From Oscillospiraceae bacterium (GTDB lineage Bacteria > Bacillota > Clostridia > Oscillospirales > CAG-272): DNA of 64,000 nt. This document shows positions 40,048 to 49,320 of the stretch, piece after piece. The stretch lies in the NCBI GenBank assembly GCA_015063535.1, contig SVTY01000006.1, positions 1 through 64,000 of the forward strand. The letters run 5' to 3'. Below the pieces are notes generated by a model. It ran no database searches. It was not told the DNA's origin and worked only from the letters and a program-made list of their open reading frames with translations. Both the position numbers and the translations under genes were made by a program. Each line of letters opens with the position of its first letter. Within the stretch, counting starts at the first letter, position 1.

Positions 40048-42051
40048 TCAGATATCCGCATCCTTCATGTATTCACTTCCGTGAAGGGCAATAAATTCCT
40101 TACGGGCGGGCAGATTGTTGCCCAGCAGCGTATCGAAGATCTCCTCGGTCTTTGCCGCATCGGCGGGTGTGACCGAAATGAGCCGTCTCGTTGCGGGGTG
40201 CATAGTGGTGCGGGACATCATTTCGGGTTCGTTCTCACCAAGACCCTTGGAGCGTTGCAGGGTGTATTTCTGATGTCCCAGCTTTTTGAGGATCTCCGCC
40301 TTTTCAAATTCGTCATAGGCAAAGTAGGTCTCGTCCTTGGTGGTGATCTCAAACAGGGGGGTTTCGGCAATAAAGACCTTATGCTCTTTTAAAAGAGTAG
40401 GGAGCAGACGGTAGAACAGGGTCAGAAGCAGGGTGCGGATCTGAAAACCGTCCTCATCGGCATCGGTACAAATGATGATCTTTGACCACCGCAGGGCGTT
40501 CAGATCGAAGGTCGCTGTGTCTCCCTTCACCTTCTTTCCCGAGATCTCCACTCCGCAGCCGATGACACGGAGCAGGTCGGTGATGATCTCGCTCTTGAAG
40601 ATCTGGTCATACGAGCTCTTCATGCAGTTTAAGGTCTTTCCCCGCACGGGAATGATCGCCTGAAATTCGGCGTTTCTTGCCATTTTACAGGAGCTGAGAG
40701 CCGAATCACCCTCCACGATATACAGCTCCCGCACCGCAGGATCCTTGGAGCGACAGCCCACAAATTTCTCCACACGGCTGGCAATATCCATCGAGCCCGA
40801 TAGCTTTTTTTTGATGTTCAGCCGTTCGGACTCGGCACTTTCTCTGCTTCGCTTGTTGACCAACACCTGGTTGGCAAAGATCTCGGCGGCGGTGGGATTT
40901 TCCACAAAGTAAATGTCGAGATTTTCCTTGAGAAAGCTCGTCATCGCTTCGGCGATAAATTCATTGGTAATGGATTTTTTTGTTTGGTTCTCATACGAGG
41001 TCATCGTTGAGAAGCTGTTGGACACCAACAGCAGACAGTCGGCAATATCGGCAAAGGTGATCTTGGATTCGTTCTTTTTATACTTGCCCTGTGCCTTCAG
41101 ATACTTGTCCACCGCATAGACAAAGGCAACACGCACTGCCTTGTCGGGGGAGCCGCCATGCTCCAAAAAGCTGGAATTGTGGTAATATTCGGTGGCGTTG
41201 ACCGTGTTGGACACGCAGAAGGAAAAATCCGCCTTCAGTTTGTATTCGTCCTTGTCGGCACGGTCACGTCCCTGCGTCTCCAAGTGCCACAGTACGGGAG
41301 CGGTCAGAGCCGTGTCACCCGCCAATTCGGCAATGTAGTCAGAGATGCCGTTGGCGTACAGATATTTTTGCTCCTCAAATTTGCCGTCGGCACCCTGAAG
41401 CTTCAGCGTAAAGCAAATGCCGGGGTTGACTACCGACTGACGGCGCATGGTCTCCTTGAAAAACTCGTGGGGAATCCGAATGTCGGTAAACACCTCCAGA
41501 TCGGGCTTCCAGCGGATGACCGTGCCCGTGCGGCGCTCTCCCTTTTCCAAGGGACGGACCTCGAGCTCGGTCACAGGCTCTCCCTTACGGAAGCTGATCT
41601 TGGATTCATTGGCACCGTCGTAGGAATACACGTCCATGTATTCGGCGCTGTATTGCGTTGCACAGGCGCCGAGACCGTTCAAGCCAAGGGAATATTCATA
41701 GGCGGAGTTTCCGTTGTTGTTGTCGTATTTTCCGCCCGCATACAGCTCACAGTAAATGAGATCCCAGTTCCAGCGACCCTCTGCCTCATTATAGCCCAGC
41801 GGCACGCCCCGTCCTCGGTCATCCACGCAGATCGAGTGATCGGCGTAGGCGGTGACGATAATTTCACTGCCGTGTCCCTCTCTCGCCTCATCCACCGAGT
41901 TGGACAGAATTTCAAAAAAGGAATGCTCACAGCCCTCCAGACCGTCGGAGCCGAAGATCACCCCGGGACGCTTCCGTACCCGATCGGCACCCTTCAGAGC
42001 TTTGATGCTTTGATCGTTATATTGCTTGGGCGTTTCTTTTTTTGTTGCCAT
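40048..42051 (-). CDS. parE: Type IIA topoisomerase subunit B (GyrB/ParE-like)
   Basis: 667 residues: GHKL ATPase domain (ILSNSVDEA, DDRGRGVP, GLNGLGA), transducer domain, and TOPRIM with EGDSA, TDADEDG and the QRSKGLGE motif. It is a divergent clade member rather than ordinary GyrB; two inserts occur between the ATPase motifs. A paired subunit A gene would be expected directly downstream but a ClC gene is there instead. The start ATG has AAGGTGTATT upstream. gyrB versus parE cannot be settled from sequence alone. Confidence 0.85.
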   Translation of the reverse strand: MATKKETPKQYNDQSIKALKGADRVRKRPGVIFGSDGLEGCEHSFFEILSNSVDEAREGHGSEIIVTAYADHSICVDDRGRGVPLGYNEAEGRWNWDLIYCELYAGGKYDNNNGNSAYEYSLGLNGLGACATQYSAEYMDVYSYDGANESKISFRKGEPVTELEVRPLEKGERRTGTVIRWKPDLEVFTDIRIPHEFFKETMRRQSVVNPGICFTLKLQGADGKFEEQKYLYANGISDYIAELAGDTALTAPVLWHLETQGRDRADKDEYKLKADFSFCVSNTVNATEYYHNSSFLEHGGSPDKAVRVAFVYAVDKYLKAQGKYKKNESKITFADIADCLLLVSNSFSTMTSYENQTKKSITNEFIAEAMTSFLKENLDIYFVENPTAAEIFANQVLVNKRSRESAESERLNIKKKLSGSMDIASRVEKFVGCRSKDPAVRELYIVEGDSALSSCKMARNAEFQAIIPVRGKTLNCMKSSYDQIFKSEIITDLLRVIGCGVEISGKKVKGDTATFDLNALRWSKIIICTDADEDGFQIRTLLLTLFYRLLPTLLKEHKVFIAETPLFEITTKDETYFAYDEFEKAEILKKLGHQKYTLQRSKGLGENEPEMMSRTTMHPATRRLISVTPADAAKTEEIFDTLLGNNLPARKEFIALHGSEYMKDADI

Positions 42052-42144
42052 AATACACCTTTTCCTTTTATATAATCATCTATATTATATCAAATTTTTT
42101 TGCATTTGAAAAGGGGGTTTGGGGGATTTTTGAGAAAAAAAGAG

Positions 42145-42172
42145 AAAACGGACTGCCAAAACAGTCCGTTTT
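42145..42172 (-). terminator. Terminator downstream of the first LRR lipoprotein gene
   Basis: An 11-bp stem, AAAACGGACTG with CAGTCCGTTTT, with a 6-base loop and a T-rich tail on the minus strand. Confidence 0.85.
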
Positions 42173-42184
42173 CGGGCGGGGAGC

Positions 42185-43372
42185 TTATTTTCCCCAGTTG
42201 ATGGTGTAGTTTTCGTCGTCGTAAGCGTTGGAATAGTACCAGTTTCCATTCCATTCCTCGGGGATCTCGGAGACTTCGCAGTTGATGACAAGCGTTTTAT
42301 TTGCACTGGTTCTATCGACCCAACCGGCAAACGCATTTCTGCCAACATATTTGACTGAAGCGGGAATGCGGACGGACGTGATCTTTTCGCATCCGTAAAA
42401 TGCTTCGCTTGCGATGACCTTTACGGTATCGGGAATGACAACGGCACCTGCCATGTTTTTGCAACCGCTGAACGCCTGATCCATGATCCCCACCGTTCCT
42501 TCCTTCAGCTTGAAGGAGGTTACATTTTCCTTGTCGCTCATGTAGAAGAGCCAGTTGCCGATGTATTTGCCGTTCTCGTAGGTTTCATATTCCAAGGCAC
42601 AGCCGGAAAATGCGGTGCGGCTCCAATCCTCCAAGGTGTCGGGCAACGTCAGCTTTTTCAAAGCGGAGCATTCGGCAAACGAATCGTATTCGATCTTGGT
42701 TACACCGTCGGGGATTACGACCTCGGTCAGTGCGGCACACTTACCGAAGGCGCCGACCTCGATCGTTGTGATTCCTTCGGGAATGGTGACGGAGGTCAAT
42801 CCCGTACACTTATAAAATGCGCTGTTTGCAATTTCGGTCATGCCGGTGGAAAGGGTGACGGAGGTCAGACCTGCACACTCGCTGAAGGCACCCATGCCCA
42901 AGGTCTTTACGGTGTTGGGCAGAGTCAGTGCCCCGCTGATACCCGAACGGGCAAAGGCTTCGCTGCCGATTTCTTTAAGGTTGGCGGGCAAGGTGATGGA
43001 TTTTAGGGACTTACAGCCCAAAAATGCCTGGTTGCCGATCTTCGTGACCGATTCGGGAATGGTAACGGAGGTCAGGGCAACATCGTCATCGGACGATTCT
43101 TCCTTGCCACCGAAGGCACTTGCATACAGATCCATTAAGGGATTGTCGGCAAATGCGTTTGCTGCGATAGCGGTAACGGGCAGATCCTTGTAGGTCTCGG
43201 GAATGATAGCTTCGGCGGCTTCCTTACCTTCCTTAAAACCAATACAGGTGTAGGACTGTCCGTCGTCGTTCAGCTTGAATTCCAAGCCGGATTTGTCTCC
43301 GCAAGAAGCGAAGAGCAGAGCAGTCGTTCCCAGCAGAGCGACCAATAACAGAATGCTTAACAGTTTTTTCAT
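42185..43372 (-). CDS. Leucine-rich-repeat (BspA-type) lipoprotein A
   Basis: 395 residues. Lipobox FASC with Cys24. From about residue 50 the protein is built of BspA/LRR_5 repeats of about 23 residues (pattern SVTIPEGITTIEVGAFGKCAAL). A shorter region around 240-290 breaks the repeat. BspA-type proteins bind host or bacterial surfaces; role here inferred. Paralogue B lies directly upstream at 43434-45056. Confidence 0.8.
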   Translation of the reverse strand: MKKLLSILLLVALLGTTALLFASCGDKSGLEFKLNDDGQSYTCIGFKEGKEAAEAIIPETYKDLPVTAIAANAFADNPLMDLYASAFGGKEESSDDDVALTSVTIPESVTKIGNQAFLGCKSLKSITLPANLKEIGSEAFARSGISGALTLPNTVKTLGMGAFSECAGLTSVTLSTGMTEIANSAFYKCTGLTSVTIPEGITTIEVGAFGKCAALTEVVIPDGVTKIEYDSFAECSALKKLTLPDTLEDWSRTAFSGCALEYETYENGKYIGNWLFYMSDKENVTSFKLKEGTVGIMDQAFSGCKNMAGAVVIPDTVKVIASEAFYGCEKITSVRIPASVKYVGRNAFAGWVDRTSANKTLVINCEVSEIPEEWNGNWYYSNAYDDENYTINWGK

Positions 43373-43433
43373 GATGTTTTCCTTTCATTATTTCATTTAA
43401 ATTTTTTGGATTTCATGGATGAGAGGTATCGTT

Positions 43434-45056
43434 TTAGCCGGTGTAACCTGTTTGTACGGAAGCATCGGATGAGTTCCAGCTTGCCTCCCAATCGTATGGA
43501 ATCGAAGGAGCGCATACATAAATGTTGATTAGCGCAGTACAAGTGTCATCAAAGACTCCATGGCCCATATATGTGACCGACTGAGGGATGACAATGGATT
43601 GCAAAGCAGTACAGCCACGGAAGGCGTAGTCCCTGATGGATTGTAGAGTAGAGGGAAGCGTGATGCTTTCCAAAGCAGTACAGCCACTGAAGGCGTCTCT
43701 TTCAATTGTCTCTAATTGTGCGGGCAGAGTAATGGAGGTAAGAGCTTGGCAGTCGCTGAAAGCAGAGTTATTAATCGTTTTCAGGGTAGAGGGAAGTTCA
43801 ATGTTTTCTAATTTGGTGCATCTTTCAAAGGCGCTCACGCCAACGGTAGTAGTGCCTTCCGGTAATGCAATCGAGGTCAAGGAAGAGCAATTTTGGAAAC
43901 ACTCGTTGCTGACAGACTTAATTCCGGAGGGAAGGTTGACGGTCTCCAAAGACGTGCAACCGTCGAACATCTTGTAACCAAGTGTGGTTGCGCTTTCGGG
44001 CAATGTGACCGAAACCAGCGTGGAACAGTTGGAGAATGCGCCTACGCAATCATCCGAAAGTGCTTTCGTGACAGTGACGTTTTTCAAAGAAGTGGGAATA
44101 TAATAGGTCGCATATATTTCTTCGTAGTCCTTGTAGCCGCAATATTGCTTGGCCTTACTGGAGTCGGGGAACTCGTTTTCGCCAAAAATGTAACCGAAGG
44201 GTCTGTAATAATCTCCGCTTATCATATTGGTGAGCTTATAGTTGACGGTCGGCAGGGTGATCGATTCCAAAGAGGAACAACCCGCAAATGCGCCCTCGGC
44301 AATCCAGCCAACGCTATCGGGAATAATGACTTCCTTGATCGAGGTGCAATAGCGAAATGCGCCATCATCGATGGAGATAACGTTCAACCCCTGATGGGTT
44401 GGAGGAATGGAAACGATTGTATCGGTGCAAGTACCCAAACCTGTCACCATGTAGCTTTTTGTTGACAGATCGTTAGCCACGCGGTAGCATTCGGCAAATT
44501 CCAAGCCCTTGCTGTAAGCAACGGTAGGCTTGGAGGAGGTGTCCGATTCGGTGCTCTTTTCGGTTTCGTCATCCTCTTCCTTGGACTCCCAGATGATCTC
44601 GTCAATGCCGGTATCCCAGTCGTCGCTCCAGCCGCTCGGTGCTTTGGCGAAGGGAACGGTTACCTCTAAGTCCTTACAGCCCTTGAATACGCCCGAACCC
44701 ATGCTTACGACCGTATCGGGAATCTTGATCGAGGTCAGACCCGTACAGCCGCTGAAGGCGCCTGCTCTGATCACCTCCAAGCCGTCGGGAAGGGTGACGG
44801 AGGTCAGATCGGTACAATCCTTGAACGCATTTTTGGCAATTTCTAACACAGGCTTGCCATCGTAGGTCTTGGGGATGGACAGCGCAGTGCCGGCATAGTT
44901 GCCGATGCCGGTTACGATGTAGTACGATTTGTCTGTGCTCAGTTCATACGCAATGCCGCTTTCTTTTTTGTCTGAGCAGGAAGCGAAGAGCAGAGCGGTG
45001 GTTGCCAGTAAAGCAATGACCAGCAACAAGGTTAGGGTGCGTTTGATGTGTTTCAT
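43434..45056 (-). CDS. Leucine-rich-repeat (BspA-type) lipoprotein B
   Basis: 540 residues. Lipobox FASC with Cys27, then a short first LRR block (residues about 60-130), a Ser/Glu/Asp linker (about 160-190) and a long second LRR block to about residue 520. Repeats of the type SLTSIALPEGTTTVGVSAFERC are clear. It is a relative of the neighbouring LRR lipoprotein and is separated from it by 61 bases, suggesting co-transcription. Confidence 0.8.
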   Translation of the reverse strand: MKHIKRTLTLLLVIALLATTALLFASCSDKKESGIAYELSTDKSYYIVTGIGNYAGTALSIPKTYDGKPVLEIAKNAFKDCTDLTSVTLPDGLEVIRAGAFSGCTGLTSIKIPDTVVSMGSGVFKGCKDLEVTVPFAKAPSGWSDDWDTGIDEIIWESKEEDDETEKSTESDTSSKPTVAYSKGLEFAECYRVANDLSTKSYMVTGLGTCTDTIVSIPPTHQGLNVISIDDGAFRYCTSIKEVIIPDSVGWIAEGAFAGCSSLESITLPTVNYKLTNMISGDYYRPFGYIFGENEFPDSSKAKQYCGYKDYEEIYATYYIPTSLKNVTVTKALSDDCVGAFSNCSTLVSVTLPESATTLGYKMFDGCTSLETVNLPSGIKSVSNECFQNCSSLTSIALPEGTTTVGVSAFERCTKLENIELPSTLKTINNSAFSDCQALTSITLPAQLETIERDAFSGCTALESITLPSTLQSIRDYAFRGCTALQSIVIPQSVTYMGHGVFDDTCTALINIYVCAPSIPYDWEASWNSSDASVQTGYTG

Positions 45057-45089
45057 AAGGCTCTCCTTATATTAAAATATTACTTGTCC

Positions 45090-45118
45090 ATTATAGCACC
45101 GAAAAAAGGAAAAGTCAA
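45090..45118 (-). promoter_or_regulatory. Promoter of the LRR lipoprotein genes
   Basis: Minus-strand TTGACT (45118-45113), 17-base spacer, TATAAT (45095-45090). Confidence 0.7.
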
Positions 45119-45258
45119 GATAAATTAAGGAAAATTTTCTAATTGTATAAAAAGCACAACAGACTTTCCGTTATTTGGCGGTCATAATTGTCGGAAAGCG
45201 GCTTAAACTAAAGCTGAGCGGTGAAAAATGTAAAACCGCATCAAAGGAGGACATGTCA

Positions 45259-45474
45259 ATGATTATGGACAGAATCGCTCTGATCATTACCATCATCGGC
45301 GCATTGAACTGGGGAAGCATCGGTCTGTTTCGGTTCGATCTCGTCGCATGGTTGTTTGGCGGTCAGACCGCACTCGGAAGCCGGATCGTATATACCGTGG
45401 TCGCTTTGGCGGGTATTTGGTGTATTTCGTTGATCTTCCGTGCCAGAGAGCGCTTTGAAGCATTGGACGAATAA
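45259..45474 (+). CDS. DUF378 family membrane protein
   Basis: 71 residues with two predicted helices and the family pattern IALIITIIGALNWGSIGLF and FDLVAWLFGG. Function unknown. The ATG at 45259 lies eight bases after GGAGG; ATGs at 45253 and 45265 are also in frame. Confidence 0.85.
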   Translation: MIMDRIALIITIIGALNWGSIGLFRFDLVAWLFGGQTALGSRIVYTVVALAGIWCISLIFRARERFEALDE

Positions 45475-45489
45475 CAAATGTATAAAATA

Positions 45490-45517
45490 AGGGATGTCCG
45501 ATCGGATATCCCTTTTT
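45490..45517 (+). terminator. Terminator after the DUF378 gene
   Basis: AGGGATGTCCGATCGGATATCCCT is nearly a perfect palindrome and is followed by TTTTT. Confidence 0.8.
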
Positions 45518-45633
45518 GCACAATCTTGCTATTCCTACATAATTTGTTTACTTTTTGTTTTCCGTTTGCTTGTTGTTTTTTCACGGCTTTTTCACAAAAA
45601 ACAGCCCATTTTCCTGCTTTGTTTTCTTTTTTG

Positions 45634-45665
45634 GTACTTTTTTCTTTTTTTAAAGAAAAAAGTAC
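45634..45665. repeat. GTACTTTT-type hairpin repeat
   Basis: A perfect 14-bp stem, GTACTTTTTTCTTT with AAAGAAAAAAGTAC and a TTTT loop. It is downstream of nnrD on the minus strand and can act as its terminator. A close relative is at 59606-59635. Confidence 0.8.
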
Positions 45666-45680
45666 GATTTCTCTTCTTTA

Positions 45681-46538
45681 CTATCTTAACACAACCGGCA
45701 GGGCGTCGATGAGGTCGCTTGCCATGACCGAATATTCGCCAAGGCGTTGGGCGGCAACGTCGCCGCACAGACCGTGAATGTACACGCCGAGAGAGGCGAC
45801 GGTCAGCGGGTCGCAGTCGTCTCCACGCATTTGCGCCCACAGTCCGCCCAAGATCCCGGCAAGGACATCGCCCGCTCCGCCTGTTGCCATGCCGCTGTTG
45901 CCGCTTTTGTTGCGGTAGACACGCACGCCGTCCGATACGGCGGTGCGATGCTCCTTGAGCACGCAGACCAGTCCGTGCGTCTTCGCAAAGTCATATGCCG
46001 CCCGCTCGGTGTCGGCAAGCAGCTCCTCGGGGGTCTGTCCTGTCAGACGGGACAGCTCCAAGGGGTGAGGGGTGAGGATAGCTCCTTGGGCGTATTTGAG
46101 CAAGGAGGGATTACGGGCAAGCAGATTCAGGGCATCCGCATCCAGTACGGTCGGCTTTTTGGTCGCTCGCAACAGACGGGAGAGCAGATGGCGGGAAGCG
46201 GGGGTAACACCGAGACCGCATCCGATGACAAGGACATCTGCCCATGCTTCGGCTTCTTCGATGACAGAAGGGTCAGGGGCGGCACTGTCATAGGCAGTGA
46301 CGATCGCCTCGGGCAACAGGGTTTGCAGGATAGTGCGGTTTTCCTCCGGGGTCAGAATGCGGACAAGCCCCGCTCCCATACGGTATGCCGCCTTTGCCGC
46401 AAAATATGCCGCTCCGCTCATGCCGACCGAGCCGCATACGCAAAGGACACGTCCGAAGGTTCCCTTGTGGGACTGCTCGGGTCGCTTGGGCAGAAGCGTC
46501 AGTGCTTTTTCGTCATAGGAAAAGGATGGGATGTTCAC
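45681..46538 (-). CDS. nnrD: ADP-dependent NAD(P)H-hydrate dehydratase
   Basis: 285 residues from GTG 46538, which has GGAGGAATCAGCC upstream. The NnrD/CARKD fold is shown by HKGTFGRVLCVCGS, DADALNLL, TPHPLELSRL and NSGMATGGAGDVLAG. It repairs hydrated NAD(P)H. The epimerase half (NnrE) found fused in many bacteria is absent, so that activity must be elsewhere. A longer reading frame upstream has no good start. Confidence 0.9.
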   Translation of the reverse strand: MNIPSFSYDEKALTLLPKRPEQSHKGTFGRVLCVCGSVGMSGAAYFAAKAAYRMGAGLVRILTPEENRTILQTLLPEAIVTAYDSAAPDPSVIEEAEAWADVLVIGCGLGVTPASRHLLSRLLRATKKPTVLDADALNLLARNPSLLKYAQGAILTPHPLELSRLTGQTPEELLADTERAAYDFAKTHGLVCVLKEHRTAVSDGVRVYRNKSGNSGMATGGAGDVLAGILGGLWAQMRGDDCDPLTVASLGVYIHGLCGDVAAQRLGEYSVMASDLIDALPVVLR

Positions 46539-46661
46539 GGCTGATTCCTCCTTGGATCGTGATTTCCTTATTATTTTATCATACAAATGGGGGAAAGTAA
46601 AGGAAAATCTGTGGAATTTTCTCCAAATCAAGAAGTTTTACGGATAATTTTCAAAAAACCC

Positions 46662-46690
46662 TTGACAAGTGATGCAAAATAGATTATAAT
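46662..46690 (+). promoter_or_regulatory. Promoter of yceD-rpmF
   Basis: TTGACA (46662-46667), 17-base spacer, TATAAT (46685-46690). Confidence 0.8.
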
Positions 46691-46758
46691 ATGTATTGTC
46701 GCATTTTATGTCAATCAATTTGGTTTTGCGGTGTGTCGCAGTTCGGCAGGAGGTGCTT

Positions 46759-47286
46759 ATGATCGTTGATGTTGCTCCTCTTCTTCGGGGAGAGGTGAAA
46801 CGGATAGAGATCGATTATATGCTGTCCCCCGAACAGCTGGACGGAGTTGTGTTCGACTCCGATGCCCGTGTGAGCGGCTGTATCACGGATAACGCAGGGT
46901 ATATGCGTTTGATCTTGAAGGCGGAGCTTGGCTATCACGGGGAGTGCGCAAGATGTCTTGCTCCTGTGGACGGAGTTTTCTCTCTTGACTTTGAACGCAC
47001 GGTGACCACCGAGGGCACCCTCAGTGAGGATCGGCTTGAGGAGCTGGCGGATGAGTATGTGATACTCAACGGCTCGGAGCTGGATGTGGACGAGGCACTG
47101 CGCGAGGAGCTGATGCTGGGCTTTCCCATGCGTCTTCTTTGCTCTGAGGATTGCGAGGGGCTGTGTCCGATGTGCGGAAAGCCGAGGCGAGAGGGAGACT
47201 GCGGATGCGCTCAGCGGGAGATCGATCCCCGTTTGGCGATCCTGAAGACCTTTTTTGACAGGGACGGCGAAGAAGAAAACAATTAG
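46759..47286 (+). CDS. yceD: YceD/DUF177 family protein
   Basis: 175 residues from ATG 46759 after GGAGGTGCTT. The family pattern ECARCLAPV and the C-terminal CPMCGKPRREGDCGC, both probable zinc sites, are present. In bacteria this gene precedes rpmF and is linked to 23S rRNA maturation. It lies 47 bases before rpmF. Confidence 0.9.
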   Translation: MIVDVAPLLRGEVKRIEIDYMLSPEQLDGVVFDSDARVSGCITDNAGYMRLILKAELGYHGECARCLAPVDGVFSLDFERTVTTEGTLSEDRLEELADEYVILNGSELDVDEALREELMLGFPMRLLCSEDCEGLCPMCGKPRREGDCGCAQREIDPRLAILKTFFDRDGEEENN

Positions 47287-47333
47287 TTTATTATAAAGGA
47301 ACGTGTTATACGCGCTTCAAGGAGGTGTAGACC

Positions 47334-47519
47334 ATGGCAGTACCGAAGAGAAAAGTATCAAAGGCTCGCAGAGACAAGAGACGCTCCAATAATTGGAAGC
47401 TGATCCTTCCCGGCATGACGAAGTGCCCCAAGTGCGGCGAATTCGTTATGAATCACCGTGTTTGCAAGGCTTGCGGATATTATGACGGCAAGGAAGTGCT
47501 CAAGGTTGAGAGCAAATAA
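47334..47519 (+). CDS. rpmF: 50S ribosomal protein L32
   Basis: 61 residues, [19 protein letters not shown]..., with the zinc-ribbon pairs CPKCG and CKACG, so a zinc-binding (C+) form of L32. Strong AAGGAGGTG precedes the ATG. Confidence 0.97.
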   Translation: MAVPKRKVSKARRDKRRSNNWKLILPGMTKCPKCGEFVMNHRVCKACGYYDGKEVLKVESK

Positions 47520-47597
47520 TTCAAAAGGAGCGGCTTGTTTGCAAACAAAGCCGTTTCTTTTTTTGAAGGATTCGGGGGAAATGCAGTTCGTTGGATA

Positions 47598-47812
47598 GGA
47601 TGAAACGATTCGAAACGGACAGTCGGGACGCCTGTCCCTACAACGAGGTGTGTGCGAACATGGGGCGGGCGACCACAGGTCGCCCCTACGAGGAGGCAAA
47701 AAGAATCTCCGCACCCGTAGGGGCGTTCACAGAACGCCCGCTGAAAAGGATGAAACGCTTTGGAACGGACAGTCGGGGACGCCTGTCCCTACAACGAGGT
47801 GTGTGCGAACAA
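47598..47812. repeat. Dispersed repeat cluster (two GGACAGTCGGG-type units and two palindromic inserts)
   Basis: The units at about 47598-47662 and 47746-47812 are direct repeats sharing GGATGAAACG, GGACAGTCGGGACGCC and CCTACAACGAGGTGTGTG. Between them lie two palindromes: GGGCGACC-ACA-GGTCGCCC (47668-47687) and GGGGCGTTC-ACA-GAACGCCC (about 47721-47740). No gene is supported in 47520-47856. Confidence 0.85.
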
Positions 47813-47856
47813 CGCACAAATTCCGAAAATTTTTCAAGCAAGAAAGGTGGTTGAGC

Positions 47857-48492
47857 ATGAGGCGAAAGCAAGGGTTGATTGCTCTTTTATTGGCGGTGAT
47901 CTGTTTATTCGGAGCGGTTGCCTGCGCCGATGAGGAGGACAGAGAGAGCCATGCCGTTGTGACCTATGACACCGATCGGATCGGAGAGTATGTGCGCTTG
48001 GCACAATATACGGGGCTGACGGTACCGCTTGCCGACGAGACGGCGCTCAAGAGCGAGGCGATATGGGCGTATTTGCTGGACGAGGCAGAGTTTTTGCGGC
48101 TGCCCGAGGAGCAGGCGGCGTATTACGCGGAGCAATCCCGTGCCGCATGCCGTCACTATGCCGAGGAAAATCGGTTGGATTATGACGAGGCGTTGCGGCA
48201 GTTGGGTACCTCCGAGGAGAGGATCGTTGCCGACGCCGAACGGATGGTGAAAAAGGATCTGGTGTATTACTATATCGTTCAGCACGCAAAGATCGAGGTG
48301 ACCGAGCAGGAACGGGAGACCTTGTCTCCGAGATATATCAAGAAGTTTGCCGAGGATTACGGCTATGACGAGGAGTATGTGAAGGAGCATATGCGGAGCC
48401 TGATCGACGATGCGATGCTGTATGACAAGACCACGGAATACCTTATTTTGAACAACAAATTTCCTGTCGGCGGCGAAGCCGAGGAGACGTAA
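47857..48492 (+). CDS. Lipoprotein resembling the trigger-factor C-terminal chaperone domain
   Basis: 211 residues. Signal with Cys23 (AVAC), then a helical body with LPEEQAAYYAEQ and KKDLVYYYIVQHAKIEVTEQE, which match the C-terminal substrate-cradle domain of trigger factor rather than its FKBP domain. It could act as an extracytoplasmic chaperone; this is inference. ATG 47857 follows AAAGGTGG. It is 10 bases before the HAD gene. Confidence 0.6.
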   Translation: MRRKQGLIALLLAVICLFGAVACADEEDRESHAVVTYDTDRIGEYVRLAQYTGLTVPLADETALKSEAIWAYLLDEAEFLRLPEEQAAYYAEQSRAACRHYAEENRLDYDEALRQLGTSEERIVADAERMVKKDLVYYYIVQHAKIEVTEQERETLSPRYIKKFAEDYGYDEEYVKEHMRSLIDDAMLYDKTTEYLILNNKFPVGGEAEET

Positions 48493-48502
48493 GGAGACGG
48501 TC

Positions 48503-49273
48503 ATGGGAAAGTTTTCAGGAGTGCTGCTTTGCTCGGATTTTGACGGAACGCTGTATCACGACGGACGGATCTCCGATGCAACTCAAGAGGCGTTGCGCTA
48601 TTTTCGGGAAAACGGAGGCCGATTTACGCTGGCGACAGGGCGGTATCCGTCGATCCTTGACGATATTGCCGAAGATGGGATCCATCTTGTCTGCAATGCG
48701 CCGCTGGTGGCTGTCAACGGAGCGCTTGTATATGACAGAGCATCCAAAAATGTTCTTCTGACGCATACGATGGAGGAATCCTTTGCCCCTTTTCTTTGGG
48801 AGCTTTGTCAGACGGTGAAGGGCATCGAATCGGTCGTTTTGGTTCCCACCTCTCCTTGGCTCGGGGAAAAATTTTTGCCCCATGAGCTGACGGAGGAGTA
48901 TCTTACCGAGCGATTGCGAGGAGGCTTGTTGAAGGTCTGCTGCTGGATTGACAGGGCTCACAGCGATGAGATCGTTGAAAATATCCGTTGCCGATGCGGT
49001 GCGGAATGGAATGTTGCTCGGTCATGCAGTATCTATTGCGAGATTCACGGTGCTTCCTATGATAAAGGAAAAACGGCACGCTATCTTGCGGGATTGCTGG
49101 GAGCGGATACGCTGATTTGCGTGGGGGACTACGAAAACGATCTTTCCATGATCCGAGAGGCGGATATCGGTGTTGCTATGGGCAATGCGGTGGAGGTCTT
49201 GAAGCAGGCGGCAGATCGGGTCACCGCCCGTGTCGAGGAGGACGGGGTGGCACAGTTGATCCGGAGCTTATAA
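48503..49273 (+). CDS. HAD-superfamily (Cof-type) phosphatase
   Basis: 256 residues. Nucleophile motif CSDFDGTLY, motif II ATGR, Lys and the C-terminal GDYENDLSMI and GVAMGNAVEVLK typical of type IIB (Cof) hydrolases. The small-molecule phosphate substrate is unknown. It lies between the lipoprotein gene and ymdB. Confidence 0.88.
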   Translation: MGKFSGVLLCSDFDGTLYHDGRISDATQEALRYFRENGGRFTLATGRYPSILDDIAEDGIHLVCNAPLVAVNGALVYDRASKNVLLTHTMEESFAPFLWELCQTVKGIESVVLVPTSPWLGEKFLPHELTEEYLTERLRGGLLKVCCWIDRAHSDEIVENIRCRCGAEWNVARSCSIYCEIHGASYDKGKTARYLAGLLGADTLICVGDYENDLSMIREADIGVAMGNAVEVLKQAADRVTARVEEDGVAQLIRSL

Positions 49274-49320
49274 GTGTTGATGGATTGTTGTAAAAAATAG
49301 CACAAATAGAAAGTAAGTAT

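Noticed and set aside
47591..47854. Open frames inside the repeat cluster before the trigger-factor-like lipoprotein
   Set aside because: They consist of repeat units and palindromes; the true gene begins at 47857 with its own ribosome site and signal peptide.
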